Positions 1-8,140 of a stretch of DNA of 28,360 nucleotides are shown in pieces. How positions within the stretch are numbered: position 1 is the stretch's first letter; each line of letters opens with the position of its first letter. The notes beneath the pieces were generated by a model that saw only the letters and a list, made by a program, of their open reading frames with translations, ran no database searches and was not told where the DNA came from. Position numbers and translations under genes: made by a program. Source of the stretch: JANMEX01 sp043744175 (GTDB lineage Bacteria > Pseudomonadota > Alphaproteobacteria > Rhizobiales > Rhizobiaceae); the NCBI GenBank assembly GCA_043744175.1, contig JAYTVD010000053.1, positions 1 to 28,360 on the forward strand, read 5' to 3'.

Positions 1-288
1 CACACTCGCCGCACGACGGGTGCGAAACAGCAATGTATGCTGCGCAATTGACATCAAACTGTCATCAGGCCGGATTTTCTGGATCGATTTGGTCAATTCC
101 ACTTCGCGGGACTTGCGCATCCCTGCTGTCGAAACCGTGGAGACAAAACGGCGTCCAGTGCCAGCGATTTCCACACCCGAATTGCCGTCAACCGAGTCTA
201 GCATTATCAAACGTGTGACGAGCGACTGCGCCGTCGGCAAATGCTTGGCGATGTCTTTTTCGTCGATTGTGGTTAGACCAGCGTCCAT
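1..288 (-). CDS. Hypothetical protein, C-terminus beyond window edge
   Basis: An open frame of 96 codons runs from an ATG at 288 to the window edge without a stop, so the C-terminus is missing. It begins only 10 bases after the stop of the gene at 299-1444 and is on the same strand, which argues for a real, co-transcribed third gene. The visible part starts MDAGLTTIDEKDIAKHLP and has several Arg/Lys residues in its second half. There is no signal peptide and no membrane segment. I do not recognise the family. A plus-strand frame over the same bases (20-433) is most likely a shadow. Confidence 0.6.
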   Translation of the reverse strand, partial: MDAGLTTIDEKDIAKHLPTAQSLVTRLIMLDSVDGNSGVEIAGTGRRFVSTVSTAGMRKSREVELTKSIQKIRPDDSLMSIAQHTLLFRTRRAASV

Positions 289-298
289 TTATGCGTCC

Positions 299-1444
299 TC
301 ATACGTCCGATATCACTTGCCCATTAGACAAGACGTGAACCTTATAACCGTCGAAAATCTTCTTCGTCTCACCGCTGGCGTAAAGTGCCTGATAGGCCTC
401 ATGCGGCACAAGTGCATGGCGTTCGTAGGATGAAACGCCCATGCGCGCGCATTCTAAATCGTCCGTCTCAATGTGATACTCTTCGCGGGCGGGCTCGGTT
501 GAGAAAATGCCCTTTTTCTCCGGAATTTCTCTCTTCGAAAAAATATCCTGAATTGTCCAGGTGAGAAGCCAAGCATTCTCCGGCTTGCGCACTTTGGAAA
601 GCACCTCCAAAACCGTCGAATTGTTCTCCGTCATGCCCACGCTGTAAAACGGCCCTAACACGCTGCGCCGCAATTGCTTTGGGTGAAGCGTTGGAAAATC
701 CTTGTCCATATTAGTCGCGATGGTCGAAGGCGAAAGCGAATAAGAGGAATTCTTCTCGGCAAAATCATCAAACTGACGCGCCAAAGCCGGATTGAGCAAG
801 CCCTCAACAGGCAGGGGAATTCTCTCATCCGGATTGAGCTTGCCGTCGCTCGTCACCAGTGCGTTAACAATTTTCTCGCTTGAGTCTTCGAGCGTCGCCA
901 AGTAGACCATCGGTAGATTAGCCGAGCCGTCAAACACGCCCCAATGAACCATATAACTCGGGCGCATAGACTGTGAGTTAACGCCCACCTTGATCGTGCG
1001 CGGCAAAACATAGGGTTTGAACAACTCACCTTTTTGGGCAGCTTCAAGATAAATTCGCTCAGCCATCGACTTTTGCAGCGCTGCAGGAAATTCCTTCTTG
1101 CGAAGAATAAAATCCGCCATGTCGGCGCGTAGCTGTTTGGCCAATGGAATGGTAATTAAACGCTCCGCAGCAGTGCGATTGTCGTTTTCCAGTTCCAAAA
1201 CATTCTGAAAAACTGGAAAGCCGGATTCCGCGCGTGAGATCTTGAACGTGTCAACAAACGCCAGTTTATTCTGCCAGCAAGCAAACGAGTTTTCTAAGCG
1301 CGCAATATACTCGGCAATAACGCCCGCCAATATATCATCACGTTGAGGCGTGGCTTGCCTCGCCCGCAGAAAGACATTTAAGCCATCAAGAGCAGAACCA
1401 ATCGCTTGAAAATAGCGATTGGCTTGGCCTTCTTCCGTTTCCAT
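299..1444 (-). CDS. Conserved-looking protein of unknown function (381 aa)
   Basis: A soluble-looking protein of 381 residues, with no signal peptide or membrane helix. The first 140 residues or so look mainly helical. The rest is mixed and rich in short polar stretches, for example the segment MRPSYMVHWGVFDGSANLP in the middle. I cannot assign a family. The start ATG at 1444 lies 5 bases after the stop of the preceding coiled-coil gene, and the gene downstream starts 10 bases after this stop, so the three form one transcription unit. No catalytic motif such as a P-loop or metal site was seen. Function is unknown; the tight packing suggests that it works with the coiled-coil protein encoded upstream. 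Confidence 0.7.
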   Translation of the reverse strand: METEEGQANRYFQAIGSALDGLNVFLRARQATPQRDDILAGVIAEYIARLENSFACWQNKLAFVDTFKISRAESGFPVFQNVLELENDNRTAAERLITIPLAKQLRADMADFILRKKEFPAALQKSMAERIYLEAAQKGELFKPYVLPRTIKVGVNSQSMRPSYMVHWGVFDGSANLPMVYLATLEDSSEKIVNALVTSDGKLNPDERIPLPVEGLLNPALARQFDDFAEKNSSYSLSPSTIATNMDKDFPTLHPKQLRRSVLGPFYSVGMTENNSTVLEVLSKVRKPENAWLLTWTIQDIFSKREIPEKKGIFSTEPAREEYHIETDDLECARMGVSSYERHALVPHEAYQALYASGETKKIFDGYKVHVLSNGQVISDV

Positions 1445-1449
1445 GGCGC

Positions 1450-2538
1450 TTAGCTTTGGACGTAATTAGCGGCGTTGTGCTTGGCAAGAACTTCGCTAAA
1501 ACGACGCGCAAATGCATCATCAGCCAGTTTTTTGCGGCGCTGAATATCAGCTGTCGAAACCATATTCTTCTCATGCAGTTCAAGAAGGTCGCCAATGTGC
1601 TTCTGCGCCGCAGCGCCAATACCGGCCATAGTTTCCTCAGCCGCTGTATCCACTTTGGAGCCGAGCGTGTTGATTTTGTGCGCGACATCCTGCTGCGCCG
1701 CGGTCTTTAAGGAATCCTCTAACGCCTTATAGAGAACGATGCGCTGCTCAGTATCAATCGTCAGCTTGTTGATAAGCGTGGCCTGCGCTGCGATCTGATT
1801 GTTCAGCGAATCCACAAATGTCTGGAACATTGAGGTATAGCGTTCAAGGGTCTGGCTCTCCGCCAAAAGCACCTGCTCCTGCGCCTGCTGTTCATTATAT
1901 TCGGTTGCAAGTTTGGAGCGCTCTGCTTCAATTTTGGTACGGGACTTCTGATCTGTTGACGCAGCCAATTGATTTTCCAAATCGAGCAAAAGCGGGTTCA
2001 GCTCATTGATACGCTTTTGCGTGGCTTCAAGTGAATCCATCGTCGTCTTACGCCGTTCAATAACCTGAACAAGGCTCGCCTCAGAGGTTTTGTAACGTGC
2101 ATCCAAGACGGTCTTTTGGTTCTTCAAAATACCAACAATTGTATCAGACTTCGACAGCAATTCCTGCAAATTGCCCGCCATCGACATGTTGCGAACACGG
2201 TCGGTACGCATCCGTGTCGCGCGATCCTTGGAGAATATGCTGATAAACTTTTCCCAACCGGTATAGCTTTTCATCGATTCAAATTCTGAACCGAATACAT
2301 TCGTGGCATCTTCAAGACCTATAATGAGGTCAGCAATGTTGCCTTCCATGGTCTTTTGCTGTGTCAGCACATCTTCTAAACGTGCATTTTCGATGTCAAA
2401 ATTAGCGTCGCCAATTTTCTTATCAGCCTTCGCAACCTGATCCATAACCACCGCGGTCTGGTCCAGTTTGGTCTTCATGTCTTCGACCACAGCTTTGGTT
2501 TTAGCAATTTCGGCATCAAAGTTTTGCAAGGTGGCCAT
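1450..2538 (-). CDS. Long helical coiled-coil protein of unknown function (362 aa)
   Basis: First gene of a three-gene unit. The protein is almost entirely helical and rich in Gln, Glu, Lys and Ala, with heptad-like stretches from about residue 100 to 300, and contains the aromatic segment SYTGWEKFISIFSKDRA near residue 95. No signal peptide or membrane segment is seen. The ATG at 2538 is chosen because a GGAG ribosome site (2547-2550 on the reverse strand) sits 8 bases before it. A longer frame up to 2664 would run through the terminator of the cytochrome gene and is rejected. The overall layout recalls TelA/KlaA 'toxic anion resistance' proteins, but I see no diagnostic motif, so this is only a guess. 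Confidence 0.75.
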   Translation of the reverse strand: MATLQNFDAEIAKTKAVVEDMKTKLDQTAVVMDQVAKADKKIGDANFDIENARLEDVLTQQKTMEGNIADLIIGLEDATNVFGSEFESMKSYTGWEKFISIFSKDRATRMRTDRVRNMSMAGNLQELLSKSDTIVGILKNQKTVLDARYKTSEASLVQVIERRKTTMDSLEATQKRINELNPLLLDLENQLAASTDQKSRTKIEAERSKLATEYNEQQAQEQVLLAESQTLERYTSMFQTFVDSLNNQIAAQATLINKLTIDTEQRIVLYKALEDSLKTAAQQDVAHKINTLGSKVDTAAEETMAGIGAAAQKHIGDLLELHEKNMVSTADIQRRKKLADDAFARRFSEVLAKHNAANYVQS

Positions 2539-2612
2539 AGAAATATCTCCGGACGTTAAATTGTCAGTGACGCCAGATATAGATGCTACCTGTCCTGTTT
2601 GAAAGGCAGACA

Positions 2613-2657
2613 CAAAAATACTTAGCGCCAAAGACCTTACATCTTTGAGCGCTAAGT
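2613..2657 (-). terminator. Rho-independent terminator of the cytochrome c gene
   Basis: A 15-base-pair stem with a single bulged base pairs 2620-2634 with 2642-2657 around a 7-base loop. On the minus strand it is followed by a short U-rich run (the complement of 2614-2619). It lies 20 bases after the cytochrome stop codon and before the ribosome site of the coiled-coil gene, so it separates the two transcription units. Confidence 0.8.
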
Positions 2658-2676
2658 TTGTCAATGTATGATTGTA

Positions 2677-3069
2677 TCACTCAGGCTTTGGATTTGCTTT
2701 CAAATACGCAATGAGATTGGCCATCTCGGTATCGTCTTTAAGCCCCGCAAATGGCATCTTATTGCCCGGCACAAATTCTTTTGGCGCCTTAACGTAAGCT
2801 GCAATATTTTCCTCGGTCCAAATTTGTCCCTCGGTCCCCTTTGCCTTCATTGCATCGGAATAGGCAAAACCCTCAACTGCCGCTGTTGCCCGTCCCACAA
2901 TGCCAACCAAATGAGGCCCGATTTTTTTGGTCTCAGCAACAGCGTCATGGCAAGCTTTGCACTTATTAAACACAGTTTTGCCCGCCACTGCATCGCCATC
3001 TGCAAACGCCAGCGTCGGCAAAAGACCCACCGCTATAGCAACTGCAGCAACTACCAACAAAGTTTTCAT
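2677..3069 (-). CDS. Periplasmic class I cytochrome c (c2/c550 type)
   Basis: A 130-residue soluble cytochrome c that carries electrons in the periplasm. Residues 1-23 form a signal peptide ending AFA. The haem attachment motif CKACH is at residues 37-41 (His41 is one axial ligand), and the distal Met ligand is Met105 in the segment NKMPFAG. GPHLVGIVGR follows the haem site, as is usual for cytochrome c2-like proteins. Length fits the family. It is a single-gene unit with a strong terminator after it, and the neighbours do not show which oxidase or dehydrogenase it serves. The alternative names cycA, cycM or c552 cannot be told apart from sequence alone. Confidence 0.93.
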   Translation of the reverse strand: MKTLLVVAAVAIAVGLLPTLAFADGDAVAGKTVFNKCKACHDAVAETKKIGPHLVGIVGRATAAVEGFAYSDAMKAKGTEGQIWTEENIAAYVKAPKEFVPGNKMPFAGLKDDTEMANLIAYLKANPKPE

Positions 3070-3272
3070 GATAAATCCTCTCTGCTCATCTGGCTCATAA
3101 ACAGCATGTCACTACCCGCCAACAAGTGCACAATGACCGAGATCAAGCGTTTGGCGTTGATGTGGATCAAGCATTTTACAGTTGAGCGCAAAAGTAAGAG
3201 CGGCCTCGCGCAAATCTAGGTGATGGCCACCTGCGGTAGTAGATGTCTGCCCACAAGCTGTTAAGGTCTCCC

Positions 3273-3881
3273 CTAGCGCGAAAATCCAATTAGATCTTCG
3301 GGCTGAACCCGCCCCATCTCTTCCTCCCAATGTGGGCGGCAAAGCGAGACGTAAACATCCTTACCTATCGCCACCTGCTCACCTTGGCGGGCAACTTTGC
3401 CATCTTCGCCAAGGCGAACAACCATAGTGGCCTTTTTCCCGCAACGGCAAATAGTACGCACTTCGCGCAAATCATCAGCAATCGCCAGCAGCGCCTCAGA
3501 GCCCGGAAACAATTTACCCTGAAAATCAGTCCGCAGCCCGTAACACATCACGGGTATACCCAAACGATCTGCCACACGCGCCAACTGCCATACTTGGTCA
3601 CCCGTCAAAAACTGTGCTTCATCCACAAACACACAATGAATAGGGTGCGCATCAATCCGATCCTGTACGCGCTGAAACATGTCGTCCTCATCGCGGAACA
3701 TCTCGGCCTTTTCTTCAAGCCCGATGCGCGACGAAATATAGCCCTCACCATCCTTGCGGTAATGCCCCGCCACAAACAGCAACGTGCGCATCCCGCGTTC
3801 TTGGTAGTTATAGGACGCTTGAAGCAGCATCGTCGTCTTGCCGGCATTCATGGTCGCGTAGTTGAAATAGAGTTTAGCCAT
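3273..3881 (-). CDS. tdk: Thymidine kinase
   Basis: Phosphorylates thymidine to dTMP with ATP in the pyrimidine salvage pathway. The P-loop MNAGKTT lies at residues 11-17 and is followed by the segment SYNYQERGMRT, typical of the E. coli-type enzyme. The Walker B-like strand VFVDEAQFL carries the catalytic Glu. A zinc ribbon is visible towards the C-terminus (ICRCG and later LCRPH). The chosen start at 3881 gives 202 residues and places the kinase core directly at the N-terminus as in homologues; an extended frame to 3950 adds 23 residues that do not fit the family. The ribosome site is weak. The gene is divergent from choX. Confidence 0.93.
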   Translation of the reverse strand: MAKLYFNYATMNAGKTTMLLQASYNYQERGMRTLLFVAGHYRKDGEGYISSRIGLEEKAEMFRDEDDMFQRVQDRIDAHPIHCVFVDEAQFLTGDQVWQLARVADRLGIPVMCYGLRTDFQGKLFPGSEALLAIADDLREVRTICRCGKKATMVVRLGEDGKVARQGEQVAIGKDVYVSLCRPHWEEEMGRVQPEDLIGFSR

Positions 3882-4104
3882 GAAATAACATCCGCTGTTA
3901 GGTTTAGCTCCATAGCCTTTCGTCTTCATATTTTCTAGGAATTTAGCCATCTTTCAACAGTTGGCGTTCTCAGAACATCTATCGTCGCGGATACAACGCA
4001 TCGTGACTGGAAACGTCTATGAAATCATGCCAGAACTTATGTCAGCGACTGGCGCACAGCCTGTCTCTTTGGTCCGCAAATACAAAATAACAAGGGAAAC
4101 ATTC

Positions 4105-5037
4105 ATGTTGAAATCCACATTCGCCGCCACGCTTTTGGCATCGACAATTCTCGTCTCCGCGGCCTTCGCTGGCGATGCTGAAACATGCAAGGCCGTTCGC
4201 TTTGCTGATGTTGGTTGGACGGACATCCAAGTCACCACCGGCACAACACAGGTGATTCTTGAAGCACTGGGTTATGCGCCTGAGGTAAAAACACTGTCCG
4301 TGCCCGTCACCTACGCATCATTGAAGAACAAGGACATCGACGTGTTCCTCGGCAATTGGATGCCTTCCATGACCGCCGATGTGAAGGCATATATGGATGA
4401 CAAGTCAGTCGAAACCATTGGCGTTAATCTTGATGGCGCAGGCTACGGCCTTGTTGTCCCGCAATATGTTGCAGATGCTGGTGTTAAGTCATTGACTGAT
4501 CTCGGCGCTCACAAAGATGAGTTCAAAGGCAAGATTTATGGCATCGAAGCCGGCAACGATGGCAACCGCATCATCGGCACCATGATCGCCGATCCTAAGA
4601 ACAAACTCGATGGTTTTGAATTGGTCGAAAGCTCAGAAGCAGGAATGCTGACAGAAGCTGAAAAAGCCATGAAAAATAATGAATGGATTGCGTTCTTGGG
4701 CTGGACCCCGCATCCGATCATGGGCGAGATGAAGATTGCCTACCTTGATGGCATGGGCGATTCAGGTTTCGGTGCTGCTACTGTTTCGACAAACGTGCGC
4801 GCTGGCTACACAACCGAATGCCCGAATGTTGGTAAGCTCTTGTCGAACCTTAAGTTCAATCTCGCCATGGAAGGCGCGATGATGGGTCCGGTCTTGAAGG
4901 ATGGCGCAGATCCAAAGGAAACTGCCAAGACTTGGCTGAAAGCCAATCCGGCGGCAGTTACACCATGGCTCGAGGGCGTCACAACATTTGATGGCGGCGA
5001 TGCTGCCGCCGCAGTTACCGCTGCTCTTGCAGGCTAA
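4105..5037 (+). CDS. choX: Choline ABC transporter, periplasmic binding protein
   Basis: Captures choline in the periplasm for the ChoWV importer. Residues 1-22 are a signal peptide (cleavage after AFA). The known Sinorhizobium meliloti ChoX ligand residues Trp43, Asp45, Trp90, Tyr119, Asn156 and Trp205 all have equivalents at a constant offset of five: Trp38, Asp40, Trp85, Tyr114, Asn151 and Trp200. The aromatic box is therefore complete and choline is the likely ligand. The ATG at 4105 has the ribosome site AAGGGA just upstream; the frame extending to 3961 covers promoter DNA and is rejected. The mature protein has about 288 residues, as expected. It is followed by a terminator and then choW and choV. 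Confidence 0.95.
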   Translation: MLKSTFAATLLASTILVSAAFAGDAETCKAVRFADVGWTDIQVTTGTTQVILEALGYAPEVKTLSVPVTYASLKNKDIDVFLGNWMPSMTADVKAYMDDKSVETIGVNLDGAGYGLVVPQYVADAGVKSLTDLGAHKDEFKGKIYGIEAGNDGNRIIGTMIADPKNKLDGFELVESSEAGMLTEAEKAMKNNEWIAFLGWTPHPIMGEMKIAYLDGMGDSGFGAATVSTNVRAGYTTECPNVGKLLSNLKFNLAMEGAMMGPVLKDGADPKETAKTWLKANPAAVTPWLEGVTTFDGGDAAAAVTAALAG

Positions 5038-5060
5038 CCGTTCTTAGGTCACACTTCAAA

Positions 5061-5094
5061 GGCGGCTATGGGAAACCGTAGCCGCCTTTTTATT
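5061..5094 (+). terminator. Intra-operon terminator/attenuator between choX and choW
   Basis: An 11-pair stem (one G-T wobble) joins 5061-5071 to 5075-5085... more exactly GGCGGCTATGG pairs with CCGTAGCCGCC around a GAAA tetraloop, followed directly by five T and then ATT. This is a textbook intrinsic terminator placed 23 bases after the choX stop and 24 bases before the choW start. Partial readthrough would give more binding protein than membrane complex. Confidence 0.88.
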
Positions 5095-5117
5095 AATGTG
5101 CTTTGCGGGAGAGCAAG

Positions 5118-5972
5118 ATGGATCCACTATCAAAACTAATCACAATGTGGAAAATCCCGGTGGGCCAATGGGGCAAAGCGGTCATTGAATTCATTGTGGA
5201 ATATTTTCAATGGTTGTTCGATGCCATCAAAGTCTCGCTGAATTTTGCAGTCGAAGGCACCACTTACCTGCTCTTGCTTATTCCCCCCGTTTTGCTCGCC
5301 GCCCTTATAGCTGGCCTTGCCTACTATTTGCGCCGATCCAAGCCCTTGGCCCTCGCTGTTTTCTTAGGCTTCCTCTTCATCATCAACCAAAACCTTTGGA
5401 AAGAGACCATACAAACGCTGGTCCTTGTTGTTGCCGCAACGGCCATTTCCATGGCAATTGGCGTTCCCATCGGCATTTGGGCCGCGCATAAGCCCAAAGT
5501 CTGGCGCATCATCCAGCCCGTCATGGACTTAATGCAGACCATGCCGACATTCGTTTATCTCATTCCTATTTTGATCCTGTTCGGCCTTGGTGCAGCGCCG
5601 GCGCTCATTGTCACCATCATTTTCGCGATGCCCGCCCCCGTGCGCATGACTTATTTGGGGATAACGTCAATTCCCAAACCGATGATCGAAGCGGGCGAAA
5701 GTTTCGGGGCGACCAGTCGTCAATTGCTGTGGAAAGTCGAGCTCCCCGCAGCGCTCCCCTCCATCATGGCGGGCCTCACCCAGTGCATAATGCTGTCGCT
5801 TTCCATGGTCGTTTTCGCCACGCTCATCGGCGCGCCAAGCCTTGGCAATCCGGTCAATAAAGCACTGGCAAACCGCAACATCCCACTCGGCATTGAAGCC
5901 GGCCTTGCGCTCGTCATTCTCGCAATCATCCTAGACCGTATGCTGGCGCCAAAAGCGGGAGACAAAAAATGA
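5118..5972 (+). CDS. choW: Choline ABC transporter, permease
   Basis: Inner-membrane subunit of the choline importer, of the ProW/OpuAB type. It has 284 residues with about six hydrophobic segments, the first at roughly 48-70. The cytoplasmic coupling (EAA) loop is visible at residues 191-216, beginning EAGESFGATSRQLLWKVELP, and docks onto the ATPase. The ATG at 5118 follows a GGGAGAG ribosome site; a TTG fifteen bases earlier in the same frame is less likely. Its stop overlaps the choV start by four bases (ATGA), so translation is probably coupled. Expression depends on readthrough of the terminator upstream or on an unseen internal promoter. Confidence 0.94.
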   Translation: MDPLSKLITMWKIPVGQWGKAVIEFIVEYFQWLFDAIKVSLNFAVEGTTYLLLLIPPVLLAALIAGLAYYLRRSKPLALAVFLGFLFIINQNLWKETIQTLVLVVAATAISMAIGVPIGIWAAHKPKVWRIIQPVMDLMQTMPTFVYLIPILILFGLGAAPALIVTIIFAMPAPVRMTYLGITSIPKPMIEAGESFGATSRQLLWKVELPAALPSIMAGLTQCIMLSLSMVVFATLIGAPSLGNPVNKALANRNIPLGIEAGLALVILAIILDRMLAPKAGDKK

Positions 5973-7189
5973 GCACCCAAACCGCAACGCCCAAAACCGG
6001 CAAGCCCGTAGTCGAATTCAAGAACGTCGATATTATTTTCGGCAACAAAACCGCTGAGGCCATGAAGCTTCTTGATGCGGGCATGTCCCGCGCTGACATA
6101 TTGGAAAAAACAGGCTCCGTGCTTGGTGCGGCGGGCGCAAATCTCACCGTTAACGAAGGAGAGATTTCCGTGCTGATGGGCCTGTCAGGTTCCGGCAAAT
6201 CCACGCTGCTGCGCGCAGTCAACGGGCTCAACAAAGTCACACGCGGCGAAGTAATCGTCCACGGTGCTCATGGAACCACCGACGTTGTATCATGCTCCGA
6301 GGAGCAGCTACGCACCGTCCGTCGCGGCGCGGTCGCCATGGTGTTCCAACAATTTGCGCTGCTGCCGTGGCGCACAGTGCGCGAAAATGTCGGCCTCGGG
6401 CTCGAGCTTTCCGGCGTACCGCAGGCTGAACTTGACGCCCGTGTCACTAAGCAGCTTGATCTTGTCGGCCTCACCCAGTGGGCCAATAAATATGGCCACG
6501 AGCTTTCCGGCGGCATGCAGCAGCGCGTCGGCCTCGCGCGCGCCTTTGCCACCGAAGCGCCAATTCTGTTGATGGACGAGCCATTTTCAGCGCTCGATCC
6601 GCTCATCCGCACCAAGCTGCAAGACGAGTTATTGCAACTCCAAAAAGCGCTGAAAAAGACCATCATTTTCGTCTCCCATGATCTCGAAGAAGCCCTGAAA
6701 ATTGGCAATACCATAACCATCATGGAGTCGGGACGCATCGTGCAATCCGGACGACCGGAAGACATTGTGCTGCGTCCTGCCAATGATTATGTCCGCGAGT
6801 TTATCTCCAATGTGAACCCATTGTCCGTGCTCACGGCATGGAACGTCATGCGCAACGTCAGCGAGCTGGAAAAAGAAAAAGATGGTTGGGTATGGCTAGA
6901 CCGCCGCAAAACTACCCGCTTCAAACTAGACAATAGCGGCCACGTAATCGACGCGGAATCCAACGGCAAGAAGTCACAATGGGTGTCCTGCGCGGAAGTC
7001 GAAAATGAATTCACCGGCTCATCCAATCCGGTTTTCTGGGCCACACCGGGAACAAATCTGCGCACAGTCATGCTAGCCATGCACAAAAGCCAAACTGCAC
7101 CAGTGGCGCTTTTTGATGAGACGTCAAAGTTTGTCGGGTCGATAGGGATCAGGGACTTGCTGCAAGCGGTTTTGAGGCGGGAAAGCTGA
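5969..7189 (+). CDS. choV: Choline ABC transporter, ATP-binding protein
   Basis: ATPase that drives the choline importer, of the ProV/OpuAA type. The Walker A motif GLSGSGKST is at residues 71-79, the ABC signature LSGGMQQRVGLARA at 179-192, the Walker B LLMDE ending at Glu204 and the switch His at 237 in VSHD. An N-terminal segment of about 55 residues precedes the core, as in ProV. Residues after about 270 look like a degenerate CBS-type regulatory region, which in related glycine-betaine importers senses ionic strength; that role is inferred here. The length of 406 residues fits the family. It overlaps choW by four bases. Confidence 0.95.
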   Translation: MSTQTATPKTGKPVVEFKNVDIIFGNKTAEAMKLLDAGMSRADILEKTGSVLGAAGANLTVNEGEISVLMGLSGSGKSTLLRAVNGLNKVTRGEVIVHGAHGTTDVVSCSEEQLRTVRRGAVAMVFQQFALLPWRTVRENVGLGLELSGVPQAELDARVTKQLDLVGLTQWANKYGHELSGGMQQRVGLARAFATEAPILLMDEPFSALDPLIRTKLQDELLQLQKALKKTIIFVSHDLEEALKIGNTITIMESGRIVQSGRPEDIVLRPANDYVREFISNVNPLSVLTAWNVMRNVSELEKEKDGWVWLDRRKTTRFKLDNSGHVIDAESNGKKSQWVSCAEVENEFTGSSNPVFWATPGTNLRTVMLAMHKSQTAPVALFDETSKFVGSIGIRDLLQAVLRRES

Positions 7190-7212
7190 AGGTAGTATGT
7201 CGGAAGTATTCT

Positions 7213-7644
7213 TCAACTCGCAGGCAGCAAAGCCTTGCCCTCACCGATATTTGATTCAATCACTTTGACCAAGGCATCTCGATCTTTTTTGGCCTCGGCG
7301 ACAAGCCATTTTGGCGACTCGCTCTCAGTGAAATAGGCACTGCCCCAGATTAAAAGTTCCAATAAAACCGGCAATAGGGCAATGCCCTTTTCTGTGAGCG
7401 CATAGCGCTCTTTTCGTCTATCGGCAAAGTCAACCGATTTTCGGATGATGCCATTATTTTCCAGCAACAAAAGTCGGCTTGCCAAAATATTCGTGGCAAT
7501 TTTTTCCTCGGACTTGAGAAAGTCACCGTAGGAACTTTTTCCCCGCAGTGCCAAATCTCTCACGATAATGAGGGACCATTTGTCGCCCAAAATGTCCAGC
7601 CCGAACGCGATGGAACAAGTTGACCTGTGTCTTGTTTCTTTCAT
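7213..7644 (-). CDS. HxlR-family transcriptional regulator
   Basis: A winged-helix DNA-binding protein of 143 residues. The segment LDILGDKWSLIIVRDL is the typical start of the HxlR domain, followed by the recognition helix region (ATNILASRLLLLENNGII) and the wing ending in RYALTEKG. A Cys at position 10, just before the domain, matches the place of the redox-sensing Cys in Bacillus YodB and HypR, so an oxidant- or electrophile-sensing role is possible but inferred. The start at 7644 is chosen because the domain begins directly after it; an alternative at 7689 would cover the operator. It is divergent from the NTF2-like gene, with a palindrome between them. Confidence 0.88.
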   Translation of the reverse strand: MKETRHRSTCSIAFGLDILGDKWSLIIVRDLALRGKSSYGDFLKSEEKIATNILASRLLLLENNGIIRKSVDFADRRKERYALTEKGIALLPVLLELLIWGSAYFTESESPKWLVAEAKKDRDALVKVIESNIGEGKALLPAS

Positions 7645-7663
7645 GTCAGAAACTACCAATTTT

Positions 7664-7680
7664 ACTTGCAATATGCAAGT
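7664..7680. promoter_or_regulatory. Palindromic operator between hxlR-like and NTF2-like genes
   Basis: Perfect inverted repeat ACTTGCA-ATA-TGCAAGT, 7-base arms and a 3-base spacer, 20 bases upstream of the regulator start and 53 bases upstream of the divergent gene. HxlR dimers usually bind such short palindromes in their own divergent promoter region, so this is the likely autoregulatory site. Confidence 0.7.
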
Positions 7681-7732
7681 GATTATCATAGTGCTATCGC
7701 AAACTTAAACTTATGACGCAGAGAGATGGAAC

Positions 7733-8140
7733 ATGGAATCGAATTTTAGTACTGAACAATTGAACGTGCTGAGTACAATCGAGCAAATGGTTGCAGCATT
7801 TCAATCCAGCGACATTGATGGTGTGCTCGCTTCGTATGAACAAGATGCGGCAGTGATGTTCGAGCCACAAAAACCGGTTACAGGCAAAGACACTTTCCGA
7901 ATGATTTTCACTCAGGCAGCTGCAATTGCTCCAAAATACACGTTTGGTGACCATGAAATTTGCGTAACGGGTGATATCGCTACTCACATCTCACCTTGGT
8001 CCATGACGGGGCAACTTCCTGATGGAACGATGATTGAACAGAGCGGCCTATCAATTGCTGTACTTCGCAAACAAGCAGGCGGACATTGGTTGATAGTTCA
8101 GGACAATCCACATGGCCAGTTCCTACTCGGTAAAGCATGA
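7733..8140 (+). CDS. NTF2-like / SnoaL-like fold protein (DUF4440 type)
   Basis: A small cytosolic protein of 135 residues with the NTF2-like cone fold. The N-terminal helix is followed by the pattern FQSSDIDGVLASYEQDAAVMFEP, then a domain that ends in strands such as SIAVLRK and HWLIVQDN. Family members include isomerases, dehydratases and plain ligand-binding proteins, so the activity cannot be named. A GAGAGATGG ribosome site precedes the ATG. The divergent HxlR regulator and shared palindrome suggest that this is its target gene, perhaps induced by a reactive compound. Its stop overlaps the first possible start of the following antitoxin frame by four bases. Confidence 0.8.
   Translation: MESNFSTEQLNVLSTIEQMVAAFQSSDIDGVLASYEQDAAVMFEPQKPVTGKDTFRMIFTQAAAIAPKYTFGDHEICVTGDIATHISPWSMTGQLPDGTMIEQSGLSIAVLRKQAGGHWLIVQDNPHGQFLLGKA

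Noticed and set aside
20..433. Plus-strand open frame of 137 codons at the left edge
   Set aside because: It overlaps two tightly packed minus-strand genes, has no ribosome site and no recognisable protein features.
2539..2664. N-terminal extension of the coiled-coil gene to 2664
   Set aside because: It would translate a strong terminator hairpin; a good ribosome site points to 2538.
3112..3342. Minus-strand frame of 76 codons between cytochrome c and tdk
   Set aside because: It overlaps the end of tdk in another frame, has no ribosome site and looks non-coding.
3961..4104. Upstream extension of choX
   Set aside because: It would put 48 residues before a clear signal peptide; the AAGGGA site marks 4105.
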